A stretch of DNA of 64,000 bases from Nymphalis io (lineage: Eukaryota; Arthropoda; Insecta; Lepidoptera; Nymphalidae): NCBI RefSeq assembly GCF_905147045.1, contig NC_065901.1:4526001-4590000 (forward strand), given 5' to 3'. This document shows, piece by piece, positions 46,108 to 57,790 of the stretch (its first letter is position 1; each line of letters opens with the position of its first letter). The notes beneath the pieces are model-generated. The model saw only the letters and a list, made by a program, of their open reading frames with translations. It was not told the DNA's origin and made no database searches. The translations under genes and the position numbers were made by a program.

Positions 46108-48059
46108 TTGATCCCCTCGTTGTCTCCCTTTGTCTGCAAATTACACTGTTTAACTCACCATCCTAACGGAGCCCAAGTAATACAAAGCTGTTTGGCAATA
46201 GGATAATTCGTAAATGGGTGGGTGCCCTAAATGGTCTTAAATTTAACCTTCAGTCGCTATCATAATTTTTGCTCATAACATACTTTTAAAAATGCAGAAC
46301 TGACTGACGACTTCGAACTTGTTGAAATATGGGTACTGTGCGAGTAGATAAAAATGTGACACTTCACAATAACCTTCGAATGACTTCATATTTAAGATAT
46401 GGTTAATCTTTTATTATATTTTACACAATTTTAGGACGTAATAAAGTCTATGATTTTTTTAGGCGATTCGAAGAACTAACTCTTTATATGTATATTTATT
46501 GTAATTATAAATGTGTAGGTGATCTAGGTGGAAGTTTGACTGCAATTAATACGCTATTTTAATATAATTATACAAGCAATAAGCAGGTTTATTTCAAGAG
46601 ATATTTTGTCGTAATTTTCTGACAATTAATTTTCAACTAAATTAACGTTTGTTTGATCTCGCACATATAATATTTTTCATTAGGCGGCTAATTATATACG
46701 TGATTTATTATGAACCCTGCAATGAACGTTGTCAATCAACTAATGCTTTATTTTGTGATATTGTTTGCGAAACGTGCTTCTAATGTAATATTCTGTGATT
46801 GAATATATTCCAAATATTTTCCAAACGCGGTGGTTTGTTTGTTCATAAGTAATTTTAAATAATCTGTTAAGTTGAAGTAATTGTTAACCGAAGTTTGTTT
46901 TCCATGTATAAAACCAAAATCGAATTCCATTTACAAGCTCTATAAAAAAAATAGAACACGAAAAAAAGAAAAATCATGTATCCAGACAGTCAGTGTAGAA
47001 ACCAATCCTTCCAATACGTGCCCTCATACAGCTCTCATTGAATGCCAACCGCTGGCGCTACGGCCGTCGCTTGTTTATACTTCGTTAGCGAGCGGCGTCG
47101 CGGGACGTGACTACGTTCGGTCAGAGTTTCCACATAGACATACTATTAACAGATCCCAACCACAATCCTACCCTTTGTTGTCGACTAACTTCATTCCTCG
47201 TCTAGACTTGTATCAATTAAACATATAATTTTTTCGTTTCTTAACTATAAAAAAAAAAACAAAAATATTATAACGTAGAAAAATCGAAGATTGCTTTTTT
47301 TTTTTAATTTAATTTTTATTGCACGTTTCATTGCACACATTTTTAGATTTATTATTTATTTATTAAACTATAAATACAATACCTGTTTAGTGTTGAATAA
47401 AATTATTCTTATTTTATCATTAGAAAGAGAGAAAGAAATGTTTGAAAGAACATAAATATCTATTAAGTGATAAGAAAATATACAAAAGTTACATGAGTGA
47501 TTTTTTTAAAATTAAAATAACATAATAATTATCTTGATAATAACGATTAAATAAGAGTCATTAGACATTGTGAACATCGTTTGTTTATTATTGAGTTTTG
47601 TAAATGAATTGCGTGGACAGAAAAGGATTGTGTACAAAAAAGGAAACGAAAAGGATTTTTAAGAATTAGATTTTCATTTGACCAAAGAGTCTTGCTGTAC
47701 GGTGTATAAAGAATTGACTAATACCTTTGTTTTATTGCTTACTTAATACATTTACAGTGATTTATATCAACATCTTACATTTATATAAATTAACATTTAC
47801 ACATCCTCTTGCTGATTGATTTACAAAAATAACTTTCGTGTTGTTATAACAATATATAATACCGCACCAAGAAGTATAAAAATTAAAGTGTCTGATTGTA
47901 ACGATTGCGTTATTGAATATTTAATTATATAATATTTAATTATTCTACGAATCTTTATTGACTTGAACGTTACGAAGAAATGTGTGAATACAAACGATGT
48001 TAAAATAGAAATAAGAACAGTAAATTGAATTTCTATTTTTCATTTTTGTAACATGATAG
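46108..48059. other. AT-rich spacer with a GC-richer islet
   Basis: The islet at about 47005-47175 ('ccgctggcgctacggccgtc') lies within a 115-codon frame lacking motifs. Otherwise AT-rich with no gene. Confidence 0.45.
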
Positions 48060-48150
48060 AGTTGACACGACAGAGCCGGAGGACCGGAGGACGCTGCAGC
48101 GTCTCGCGCAGCGGAGGGCGGGAGAGTATAAATCTTGCTTCTTTATATCT
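48060..48150 (+). promoter_or_regulatory. Candidate core promoter: GC-rich block with palindrome followed by TATA box
   Basis: A GC-rich block (48066-48122) contains the perfect 14-bp palindrome GACGCTGCAGCGTC (48090-48103). Four bases after it, GTATAAATC places a TATAAAT box at 48127-48133 on the plus strand. No coding exon is recognisable downstream. A second GC-richer patch follows at about 48295-48400. The promoter role is inference. Confidence 0.3.
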
Positions 48151-48485
48151 TATATTTTTATTATATTTCGCCACAAACAAAGCCACTTTACATTTGTCTC
48201 TCCCGTCGTATCTCTCCTCTCCGCGTTTCTTTGCAAACAATAGCGGTGAAATCAAATGGTAATTTTAAATTTTAAGGAGCCCTAAATAAATTGTTTGAGG
48301 CAACGTGGAGTCGTTTGCTTTGAGTTATGGCCGCTGGTGGCGCCGTCGTTACACCGACTAATGGATGGTTCTCTCGCGATGAAGTCTGCGCTAAATAAGC
48401 TTCGTGTTTGGCACCCGCTATTTCACACTTGGACCAAAATTTGGGTATCTATTTTACTCGATGCCTGCGGAATATTAATGATTAT

Positions 48486-48582
48486 TTAATCATATTTTAT
48501 ATATTTAATATATATATATATATATATATTAATCATCATTAATATATATATTAATCATATATATATATTTATATATATTGAT
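48486..48582. repeat. AT-rich microsatellite cluster
   Basis: Several (TA)n runs separated by 'ttaatcat' spacers; it can fold back on itself. Confidence 0.9.
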
Positions 48583-49898
48583 GAGATGAAAAAAGTACAC
48601 AATAATATTTAACTGATCTTTCTGAAAAGCAGCAACATATTACACACATTACTATTTGGTTACTTATTTAGTAAGAAATTACGTTACGTTAAAGCAATAA
48701 ATTATGTAGAAGCAATAACCTTACACTTGTAATTATCCCACATATCATATTGCATTACACAACTCTAAATCGGCCATACTAGGAAGCCTACCAACATTGC
48801 GACCGCTGTTATAATGTCATTTAAGCGTTAATACTACAACAATTGTTCCATGATATAATAACAAAATTGTTCGTTAGAGCGTATCCACAAGCGCTCCCAA
48901 CACATTCACAACCCTCAGATGTTATATATGGAATTTAAAATATAGCTTAGACTCCGATATCTATCCGAAAATTTAAATCCATTGCTCTTATACATCATTT
49001 TCAAGAATTTTCACTTCATCTATAACTCGGAATGTACATCGAACAAAGCGGCGGTGAAGTTTATAAACTCGCGTCATAGTATTTGTGCTACAAAACTGAA
49101 TTCTCCACTTCCTTGCCGCGGTCGCTTCGTTCCACGACAGTTGTGTTTCCACCTGCCTGGACATGGTACTATTATTTGGACAACTACGACGTATACGAAC
49201 ACAAATTTAGACCAATTTCGGCTGTAGTACAAGCTAACAAAGACTGAAAAGGCTTGCTTTGTTTTGTATATTAGGTCGTTATTCCCCGTATTTTCATTCA
49301 CGGAGGCTTCTAATTTGGCAACGCGACAGGCCCGTATACACTGTCATAGATTATAAGATATAACGAGCCGGAAATAATAGCGCTAACAGTTTTAAATATA
49401 TGCATTTTTAGTAAAAAATAATATTTTATACCGATGTCAAAATACTTTGTATTTTTTTTTTTTGTGTCAATTACAGTAAATTTATTTTAAGCTTATCTCT
49501 TTTAATTTTATAAGATTCATTTTTATGCAAAACATCAACAAAAAACTCATCTTCAACATATCGCTCAAAGCGTATATAGCACAAGGATGGCATATTAAAA
49601 TTCCTTGGAGTTTTGCATCCACTGAGACCGTGGCAAGACACGCTCCAATGGACCTGAAACATTCAATACGAACGAACATTCAGTACTAGACTCAACTTAG
49701 CTTACATTATTTAATAGCTTATTATCGCAAAAATATAGCAAATTAGCACGTTTTCGGTACTAAAGAAAAAAAATTAAAAATTTAAATTATTATTAAAAAA
49801 CTTTTGTTATTTTTTTCTGATCTGTTCGTAGGCAATTGTAAAATTTCTACAGCCAAACCCAATAAATAAATTATAAAACTATGAAACAGTTATATTTG
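48583..49898. other. AT-rich spacer
   Basis: No gene. A GC-richer patch at about 49060-49240 ('cttgccgcggtcgcttcgtt') has short frames on both strands without motifs. Confidence 0.45.
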
Positions 49899-50130
49899 AC
49901 GAGCGGGTTGGCGTGGTTGGTGGATGCTTGCCTTTCACGTCAAAGGTTGTGGGTTCGATTCCCACCCAGGACAGATATTTGTGTGCATGAACATATCTGG
50001 GTGTAATTATCTATATAAGTATGTATTTACAAAAAGAAAAGTAGTATATCAGTTGTCTGATTTCCATAGCACAAGCTTTGTACAAGCTTAATTTAGGATC
50101 AAATGGCCGTGTGTAAAAAATGTCCCAAGA
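49899..50130 (+). mobile_element. SINE family D, full length
   Basis: Head GAGCGGGTTGGCGTGG with B box GGTTCGATTCC near 49954, body 'cagatatttgtgtgcatgaa', 'cttaatttaggatcaaatgg'. An (ATT)n run follows. It has a short deletion relative to 30128-30397 after 'gaacatatctgggtgt'. Confidence 0.92.
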
Positions 50131-50191
50131 AATTATATTATTATTATTATTATCTAAGATGAACTTGGGTGGTCTTTTTCTATTTACAAAA

Positions 50192-50375
50192 TAGGTAGAC
50201 TGTTTCTTATGGTAAGTGGTCACCAATACCCATAGACATTGGCACCGTACGAAATATTAAACATTCCTAACATTGCCAATGCGCCTCCAACCTCGGGAAC
50301 ATTCGCTCTTGTAACCGGAATACAAAAAGTGTGAGTTACGGGATTACACAAACCCCTACCATCTCCTAATCGCCA
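50192..50375 (-). mobile_element. SINE family B, diverged
   Basis: 'tatggtaagtggtcaccaat', 'cccatagacattggcaccgt' and 'acacaaacccctaccatc' are the reverse complement of family B with the centre reduced. Confidence 0.8.
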
Positions 50376-50572
50376 GTGCATGGACGTTATAAGAAGCATG
50401 GCTGTATAAAGAGTGGTTTATTGAATAGCTCGTATCCATCCTGCTGTCGCATTCCGGTATAACTATCCGTAACATCGTAATATTAATAGCACTCATTGTT
50501 TCCAGTCAAATTACAGTTCAACTGAAATTAATTCGTGACATTGACGTTAGACTATTGACAAAATTATACCAG

Positions 50573-50725
50573 AAGTTTTGGAGTTTATTCCACTTCGCTG
50601 CTCTATTACGGGTTAGTGGATACATATAATAATAATAAAAAAAAAATAATAATAATATATGGTAGATTTTCATCAGACACATTTAAGTCACAATGTTTTC
50701 TTTCATCTCCGAGGATTTGTATCTA
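50573..50725 (-). mobile_element. Old SINE family A copy interrupted by an (AAT)n run
   Basis: 'ttggagtttattccacttcg', 'ctgctctattacgggttagt', then an AAT-rich run, then 'atcagacacatttaagtcac' and 'aatgttttctttcatc'. This is family A order. Confidence 0.72.
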
Positions 50726-50802
50726 TGATCCATCTCGTGTTCAGCGTTACTTTCGCGATTTAAATTCAGGATATTCCTTTAAATTTCACATTTCACTGGG
50801 CC

Positions 50803-50850
50803 ATCTCGATGGCAGCAAAGTAGATACGGACATCTACATAATAGCAATTT
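50803..50850 (+). repeat. Left member of a convergent inverted pair
   Basis: 'atctcgatggcagcaaagta' then 'gatacggacatctacat'. The partner at 52925-52975 reads the same on the minus strand with about three changes. Confidence 0.7.
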
Positions 50851-51194
50851 TTCAGGAGAGCACATTAATTAAAAAATAGTTATCATATTGTATAACGGGT
50901 TTTATCGCTATTTCGTTGTTATTCTGAATTAATATAGATGTATTTTTTTACTTTATAAAAGCCTCAACGTAAAAGAAGATATCAGCCTGATATCCGTTTA
51001 TTCGTTGTAATCAAAAGAGCTAATTCTAATTAAAATATTTAATAAATTAAAGTAACAACCTCCAGAACTATTTTTAAAGAATATTTAAAGAAATCTAAGC
51101 GACATAAAAACAGTATTTACCATTTTTAGACTAAAATTTTGTAGATGTCTTCATTTACTTTGCATATAACATTTCACATAGCTTCATCTACGTC

Positions 51195-51412
51195 TCAGCA
51201 ATACTTGATATTGTTGTGTTCCGGTTTGAAGGGTGAGTGAGCCAGTGTAATTACAGGCACAAGGGACATAAAATCTTAGTTCCCAAGATTGGTGGCGCAT
51301 TGGATATGTAAGCGATGGTTGACATTTCTTACAATGCTAATGTCTAAGAGCGTTGGTGACCACTTACCATCAGGTGGCCCATATGCTCGTCCGCCTTCCT
51401 ATTCTATAAAAA
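51195..51412 (+). mobile_element. SINE family B, best 3' end (reference copy here)
   Basis: It runs from 'cagcaatacttgatattgtt' through 'gggtgagtgagccagtgtaa' to 'gaccacttaccatcaggtgg', 'cccatatgctcgtccgcctt' and 'cctattctat' plus poly(A). It shows the uninterrupted form of the site disrupted by LINE-alpha at 7153. Confidence 0.93.
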
Positions 51413-51699
51413 AAAAGTTAAACTAATTTAATTTCTTAAACCACACAAATGTTTTGTTTTAATAATAATGCATATGCAATAATACTGTTTTATTTATTAT
51501 TTATTCATAATAATTATATATTTATGGACAAAAAAATCAAAACAATTTTTAAGTAAATTATACTTTAGATTAACTATCAAAGAAAATAATTTTTTTATTA
51601 ATTAATATAAATAAAGTATAATGCTAACATACAGATAAAAAAATGAATATCACTGCTTCTAAACAGTATAATCACCCTTGAAATTTACAGAATATCAGG

Positions 51700-52420
51700 C
51701 TATTTTTAATCACTCAGTAAAGTGTTTTTTGGTAACGAGCAGTGCCCGCAGTTCCACCCGTGTATAACTTAAAGAAATCACTAATAGCGGTATTATAGTA
51801 TTTCAGTAATAACAACATTTTCGTGGGATATTAGTATTTATTGGTTTTCGCCGCATCCAGATCTAGATAAGGCAACATACAATTGGCCATGAGAAAAACT
51901 GAATTCCCTTAAATCTATTCCGATATATTTTAATGTCTGTCTCAATGCTATATTTATTATGACTGCAAACGATACCTTCATAAGAAATTGTATCCTTTTA
52001 AAACTGAAAGGTATATCTGTATTTAAAAAATAAGTACTAATGATTAACTAACTATTAAAAAAACGAGTAATTATGAATTTAACAAAACAATGAGAGGAAA
52101 ATCTACGCAAATAATGGATTATTTTAGAACTAATTCGATTAACATAAAAAAGGGTATAGTAAGTTATTCTTGAATGTGTTTGTTGCTTAACTTCAACCTC
52201 AAAACAAGAAGTTCTCAAAAAGAATACATTTTCCCCGTTTCTGCAACATTTTTTATTGATGCTTAGCTCCTTTTGGTTGTAGCTTGATGTTAAATATAAT
52301 AATAGCCTTTGATAAAGGAAATACTAACATAATTTTCAATTTGAACAACCAAACAAAACAAACAAACTCTTTAGCTTTATAATATTAGTAAAGATTAGTT
52401 ACCGAGCATAAATTAAAAAA
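51700..52420 (-). mobile_element. Helitron remnant
   Basis: It contains the end of a helicase frame (51838-52020) followed, on the minus strand, by 'tatacacgggtggaactgcg'-type end text. On the plus strand it has a non-coding part with 'cattttccccgtttctgcaa' and 'ctctttagctttataatatt', text that recurs at the ends of common lepidopteran repeats. Limits are approximate. Confidence 0.6.
51838..52020 (-). pseudogene. Helitron/PIF1-type helicase, C-terminal fragment
   Basis: Sixty codons before a stop read, in part, DIPFSFKRIQFLMKVSFAV and later DLREFSFSHGQLYVALSRSG. In Helitron and PIF1 helicases the last motifs are a PFxxKRxQFPxxxxFAxTINKAQGQT type block and FSHGQLYVAxSR. Here the INKAQGQT motif has decayed to INIALRQT, so the ATPase would be dead. 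Nothing of the rest of the helicase or of the Rep nuclease is visible upstream. Confidence 0.82.
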
Positions 52421-52924
52421 AAAAACTTATAACTCAACAATTATTATCACTTTCAAACTACTTCTAATGGAAAAAAAGAGATCAAAACGTTAATGATGAG
52501 GTGCGAATAAACTAAGTTATTATTTAAATTCTACGTCGTCAACTGCTGTTTGATTCTAACGCTACTGTGTTTGATATTTTTGTAAAAATCATGGTATCTT
52601 GATAGAAACTAATATTTTAATTTATAATTTTAACAAAAAGTGCGATAAATTAACAGCGTACCCGCGTAACCGCGTATGCACAAGAGTGTGATAAGTGACT
52701 GATGACTTTGTTTGCTGTTCAATCATCTGTGGATACTACGAAGTAAAGGCGGACAAATTCAAATGACCGTTTCTACTGTGGCGTTTGTTTTAAATTTGAA
52801 TGTAGTTGTATTCATTTACGTACCAGAAAATTGTAATTACTTAGAAAAATTAAAAAACTTTAATACATACTTGTAGATAAGCTTAATATAAGCTTATTTT
52901 CGTAAAAAAAGCATTTTCACAAAA

Positions 52925-52975
52925 ATGCAGATGTCCGTATCTACATTGCTGCCATCGATCTTGGCTCTCACACCA
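52925..52975 (-). repeat. Right member of a convergent inverted pair
   Basis: The minus-strand text 'gatcgatggcagcaatgtag' then 'atacggacatctgcat' matches 50803-50850. The two face each other across about 2.1 kb that includes a family B SINE and the Helitron remnant. Confidence 0.7.
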
Positions 52976-53425
52976 TCATTTCTCGGTACTAATGACAGGA
53001 AATCTTATATTTACAATTAATACAAATTAAATTATACAAATAACACTGTACAACAATGTAGTATAACATGTAATAGCGGGAAATGTTCAGCAAATCCCTT
53101 CAATAAGTACAACAACAAAGACTGAGGTACAAAACAAAAACACCGGCTATGCTAGGACGCTTTGATTTAAGCCGCTTGTTAGAAGGATCGGAGCCTTACA
53201 TAACTTGAAGTTCCTATAAACTAAGATGCGATTTTATACTTACCGTAGGCAAGCGAAGGAGATACTTTATTTTAAAAGTTATTGCTTAAATAATTGGACT
53301 ATATCTGGGAATTTTACTCACTTCGTCATATAAAATCCATTCTAAATGGTTTAAGCTAGTATTATGTGTTACACGTACACTTGAAGCCTTGTATACATAT
53401 ATTTTTCCTTGTATACATATATAGT
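52976..53425. other. AT-rich spacer, nothing recognised
   Basis: No gene. The end near 53380-53420 holds two 'cttgtatacatatat' repeats just before the LINE. Confidence 0.5.
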
Positions 53426-56120
53426 TATCCGTGCAGTGACGGAGAAAGAATACATTTCACTGCCCCTCTCTTTCCCATGGGTGTCGTAAGAGGCGACTAA
53501 GGGATATCTGAGCGACCATCTGCTCATCTGGTGGTAGGATGCTAACATCCGCCTGGCTTGTTACCACCGTACGCATGGTGAAAAACTCGTGAAGTGGCTT
53601 GCAGCCGCGTTTCGAGGTCAGCCAGCGTACAGCCAGTGCCCGAGCGAGTATTGCCGCGATGGGTGTTGGTCCAGTGGAGACGGCTGTTGAACCAATGCCG
53701 GGGGAAACTGTATTGACCTGCCGGACAGGGAGACCCGAAGAAACGGCTGTTCCGCTGGCCGCCCGTGGCATAGTACAGGGGCCCGAGCGTGCCTAACCAG
53801 GTCTCGAGGCTGCCCCACCAGGCCACGCATAATCTCGGGGTGGACCGTCGTGCCGGTTGGTGACCGGAAGGTGGGGTCCCGGCGGCCACTTCCGGGGGGG
53901 TTCAGGGGCCCTTCCGTCCGGCGGATCAGTATATTTTCCTTTTTGGCAAACATTTGGGAAAACACGCCTCCATACTTTACCCATCCCTATCGTGGAAATA
54001 CGTCGCTCGCCTCACGTCTCTTTTCCTAATTTTTCCAATGGTAGCGCAAATAAGAAATAACGGTCGTTCAGCGGTGCACACCCCCACCATACCCACGCTG
54101 TTTGAGGTCGAGTTCTCTAACATCCGAGGACTCCACGCTAACCTCAACGCTGTCCACCACCATCTCGAGACAGCACGGCCAGCAATGTTGTTTCTCAAGG
54201 AGACACAAATACTCCGTCCTGCCGATACCAGCTACCTTAATTATCCCGGCTACACGCTTGAAGAATCCTTCAAAGCGAATAGGAGTATGCTTGTTCGTCA
54301 GGACGGATGTTTGCTGTCACCGACTGCGCTGCTTGGAGGACCCCTCCTTCTCCATGTTGGTGGTACGTGTAGACCTGGTTCGTCAGAGCCGAGTCTACGT
54401 GTGCCTCTACAGATCCCACAATGGTGACTTGGAGACAAGCCGATTATTTGACCATCTTAGTCGGGTGGCAGATGCTGCGCAAGAGCAATTTCCTAACGCG
54501 GAATTGGTGTTTTTGGGGGATTTTAATGCTCACCACGAATCCTGGTTGAAATCCCTCAAAACTGACCATGCTGGAAGGATTGCTCATGCTTTTGCTCTCA
54601 CACATGACTTGACCCAACTGGTTGATCAGCCCACCAGGATCCCAGACATTGATGGGCAAGCACCTTCTCTACTGGACCTTCTGCTGACTTCTCACCCGGT
54701 GGAATATCAGGTTGTAGTTCAGGCTCCTCTTGGCTCTTCGGATCACAGCCTTATATCTACCAGAGTGCCACAGGCCAAGCTGCCGCCACTAGCGGTATGC
54801 AAACGTCGCGTTTGGCACTATAAGTCGGCGGATTGGGACGGTATGCGCGATTACTATGCGTCGGTCCCTTGGAAGGAACGTTGCTTCAGTGGGAATGACC
54901 CGTCAGCTAGTGCCGCTGCTGTTGCTGGCGAGATCATGCTGGGAATGGAATACTACATTCCTAGCTCAGATCTCGTCAATGTGCCGATGCTGTATCATCT
55001 AAGCAGGCGGCATATCGCAAGTGGATCAACGGCTGCATAACTGGGGCATCTAACATTGACTCACTGAAAGCAAACTATAATAAAAATTCCAAGTCCTGTA
55101 GAAAGGCATACACGAGAGCGGATGCACAGCGCATTGTACAGATTGGTCTTGACCTTGTTTCGCATCCTAGGGGCTCCCGTAGCTTCTGGCGTCTGACCAA
55201 GCCTGTGCAAAACAATTTCTGCCAACCTTCGCTGCCACCGCTCAGAAATCCGGACGGATCGCTAGCTCACAGTCCGCAAGAGCAAGCTGATCTCCTGGCT
55301 AAACTCTTTGCCGACAATTCCGTCATCGATGATTGTAGTGCACTGCCACCTACAATACCTGCATGTGGCCATACGATGCCTGACATCAAAATCAGGCAAC
55401 GTGATGTGCGTGCGGAGCTGCAATCACTTGATGTACGGAAAGCTAGCGGTCCCGATGGATTACCAGCCATAGTGCTGAAGAAGTGCGCAGCGGAGCTGTC
55501 TCCTGTGTTAACGCGCCTGTTTCAACTTCCTCTCTCTTCGGGAAGTGTGCCGGAGGCTTGGAGAAGAGCTAATGTGCAAGCGGTTCCCAAAAAAGGGGAT
55601 CGGTCTGACCCGGCAAATTATCGGCCAATAGCTATCACCTCAGTACTTTGTATGGTGATGGAACGGATTTTAAACAACCAACTGATCCATTACCTAGAAG
55701 ATCACTCTTTAATTAATGATCGTCAATACGGGTTTCGACCAAAACGGTCCACAGGTGATCTTCTAGCGTACGTAACGCACCTCTGGGGTGAAGCTATCGA
55801 CAAGCATGGAGAATCGTTGGCTGTCAGCCTCGATATCTCCAAGGCTTTCGACAGGGTCTGGCACAGAAGTCTTCTCTCCAAGCTGCCGGCATATGGTCTG
55901 CCTGCTCAGCTATGCACCTGGATTGCCAGCTTCCTACACAAGCTCATGCTTCAAACGAGGCGTGAAGAGGCATCTTGCGGGCCGGCAAGGCGAAGGCGGC
56001 TAGTGCAGAACGTTTTTCCCGTCTGTACTGGCCGTCGTCGCGTTTGGACTCTACTACCACTTACCATCAGGTGGAGTAGAGTCATTTGCCCTCCCAGCGA
56101 ATATAAAAAAAAAAATATAT
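53426..56120 (+). mobile_element. LINE-alpha copy 3: longest 5' end, internally deleted and frameshifted
   Basis: It starts near 53426 with a GC-rich 5' region of about 640 bp ('tttcccatgggtgtcgtaag', 'aggcgactaagggata') that copies 1 and 2 lack. The polyprotein joins it at 54098, where the frame reads ...PTLFEVEFSNIRGLHAN. Upstream in frame is MVAQIRNNGRSAVHT, which offers a plausible native start near 54039. Damage relative to copy 2: two bases lost near 54283, which breaks the endonuclease (after ESFKAN), and a 34-bp deletion near 54978 at an AAT microhomology. The largest loss is about 910 plus 27 bp after 'cctacacaag' (near 55941), which removes GVPQGS, YADD and the thumb. It ends in '...ICPPSEYKKK' and poly(A) near 56115, again with no stop before the A's. 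No long ORF1 was seen in the 5' region; frames on its other strand are shadows. Confidence 0.88.
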
Positions 56121-56334
56121 TTGAATAACAACAAATGATTTGGAATATCAATATGTTTATTGTAGTTTCACGATATACATAATATGCAAAGATATAACAA
56201 CATGCTGATAAAATATGTAAACAATATGTCATAATATTTATCTACAGTGTAAGCGACTCGATTATTTCTTGGATTGATTGTTTTTTTTAAAGAATATTTG
56301 CAATTATCTTTAAAACAAATACTTACATTCCTAT

Positions 56335-56480
56335 TTACCTATTTCCTGTAGTTACACTGGCTTACTCACACTTAAAACCGGAACATAACAATACTACGTA
56401 TTGTTATAAAGCGTTGCTTGCAATTAGGCGGTAGAATATCTGGTAAGTGGGTTGTGCCTACTCAAACGGGCTTGCACAAA
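56335..56480 (-). mobile_element. SINE family B, 5' half
   Basis: 'ctgtagttacactggcttac', 'ggcggtagaatatctggtaa' and 'acgggcttgcacaaaat' are the reverse complement of the family B 5' half. Confidence 0.8.
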
Positions 56481-57219
56481 ATAATACTACAAAGCTTAAA
56501 AAATCCTAGTAACAGATCAGAGAGCCACATATCAGGTCCAATCCAAAGCATGAAGAACTACACTTAAACACAAAAAAAAATTATTAAAATCCGTCCAGCC
56601 CTTTGGAGGAGTTCAGTAACATACACATATACTGAAGAATGTATACAAATATAAGCACTGAGTAACGTAATGGAGCTTTTTAAATTTGAACAAACCTGTT
56701 CCTGACAAATTTATAATCTGTGTGTATTTAACATACTGAAACTATCAAATTATGTACAGTACAATTAATTAAAATAGTTTTATATCGATTGTGTCATAAA
56801 TTCCCTAATCAAATATTTTTTTAGAATCATTAAGAAAAAGTTAGATTTCAAAAATAAAATTGAATTTAGATGATAATGTTTGCATGTTTTCTTTGATATA
56901 AATAAAATAACCGATCCTTCTTAATATGACTTAAACGTGTTATTAAAAAAAGACTTGAAATATAACTTAACTACAAAGAACGCATAAATATATTTTATTA
57001 GATTATATACGTCTACGAGGCCTTTATTTTAAAGCAAAAGGAAGAAATATTAATTAAGTTAAAAAATCTCAATATTTAGCCGTTGAAGAGCGATTTCATT
57101 ATGCGCCTGCTAAATAAATTAATCCCTCGGCCTCGTTCTGAAAAATTGGTAAAGTTCCCTGCGCCGTTTTTGTTACGGAATTAACTTCCTCATCTAGAGA
57201 TATTTGGCTTTACCTATAA
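56481..57219. other. AT-rich spacer, nothing recognised
   Basis: No gene or recognisable repeat. A slightly GC-richer patch lies near 57085-57190. Confidence 0.5.
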
Positions 57220-57350
57220 ATGTTGTTTAGGGGCTGATTAGTTAGGAAATACTGTATCTTCTTCTTTTTAATGTCAAATCAATGATGATAAAAAGATAAT
57301 CAGTATTCATCTCAACACCGGCTAAATAAAGTTTATAAGTAAGGGCGAAT
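57220..57350. repeat. Dispersed repeat E, uninterrupted copy
   Basis: It matches 20272-20372 plus 20610-20636 and shows the site without the family D insertion. Confidence 0.62.
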
Positions 57351-57439
57351 TTGTTTAAATAATTTGCAGCATATTCAACGATACCGAATGGAGGTCCAAC
57401 ATGGATATCGATGAATATATTTTATTTTTATCTTATGTA

Positions 57440-57700
57440 AATAATTTTTATTTATTTATTTATTTAAAACTTGTTGCACAACATATAAAAAGATAAGAGA
57501 AATAGGAAACAATCAAATAAAAAAAATGGTGCGCAAACGCTGTCTTATCACTTATAGCGATAAGATGCATAATATTAAATTGTAATAGAAAGAAGAAAGA
57601 AATCATAGTTTAATTGGGACAATAACAATTAACAAGTAAGCAAAGGTAAAGCAAAGGAAGTATAAAATAGATAAAGATAAAGATAAATAAGCTGTGGTAC
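57440..57700 (-). other. Possible LINE 3' tail remnant
   Basis: 'tatttatttatttaaaactt' followed by 'gttgcacaacatataaaaag' looks like the reverse of a LINE 3' UTR ending in (TAAA)n. No coding part adjoins it. Confidence 0.35.
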
Positions 57701-57709
57701 AGCATGGAT

Positions 57710-57790
57710 AAATATTGCTTTTTGTCGGTAGAATATAATTGTGACTGGTAGGTGGTATCTACCCAGACGGGCTTGCATAAAGGTCTACAA
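57710..57790 (-). mobile_element. SINE family B, 5' end fragment
   Basis: 'ggtagaatataattgtgact' and 'ctacccagacgggcttgcat' are the reverse of the family B 5' end. Confidence 0.78.

Noticed and set aside
45790..46115. Target-site duplication for the family A copy at 45824
   Set aside because: 'tgatc' occurs near both ends, but it is too short and offset to be sure, so it was not recorded as a duplication.
46881..47228. 115-codon frame over a GC-richer islet
   Set aside because: No motif, and codon content changes sharply at the islet edge; more likely a non-coding islet.
50616..50879. 87-codon plus-strand frame
   Set aside because: It crosses an old family A SINE, an AAT run and a dispersed repeat, with no protein-like features.
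53457..53984. Overlapping minus-strand frames of 63-115 codons
   Set aside because: They lie antisense to the 5' region of LINE-alpha copy 3 and are by-products of its GC-rich sequence.
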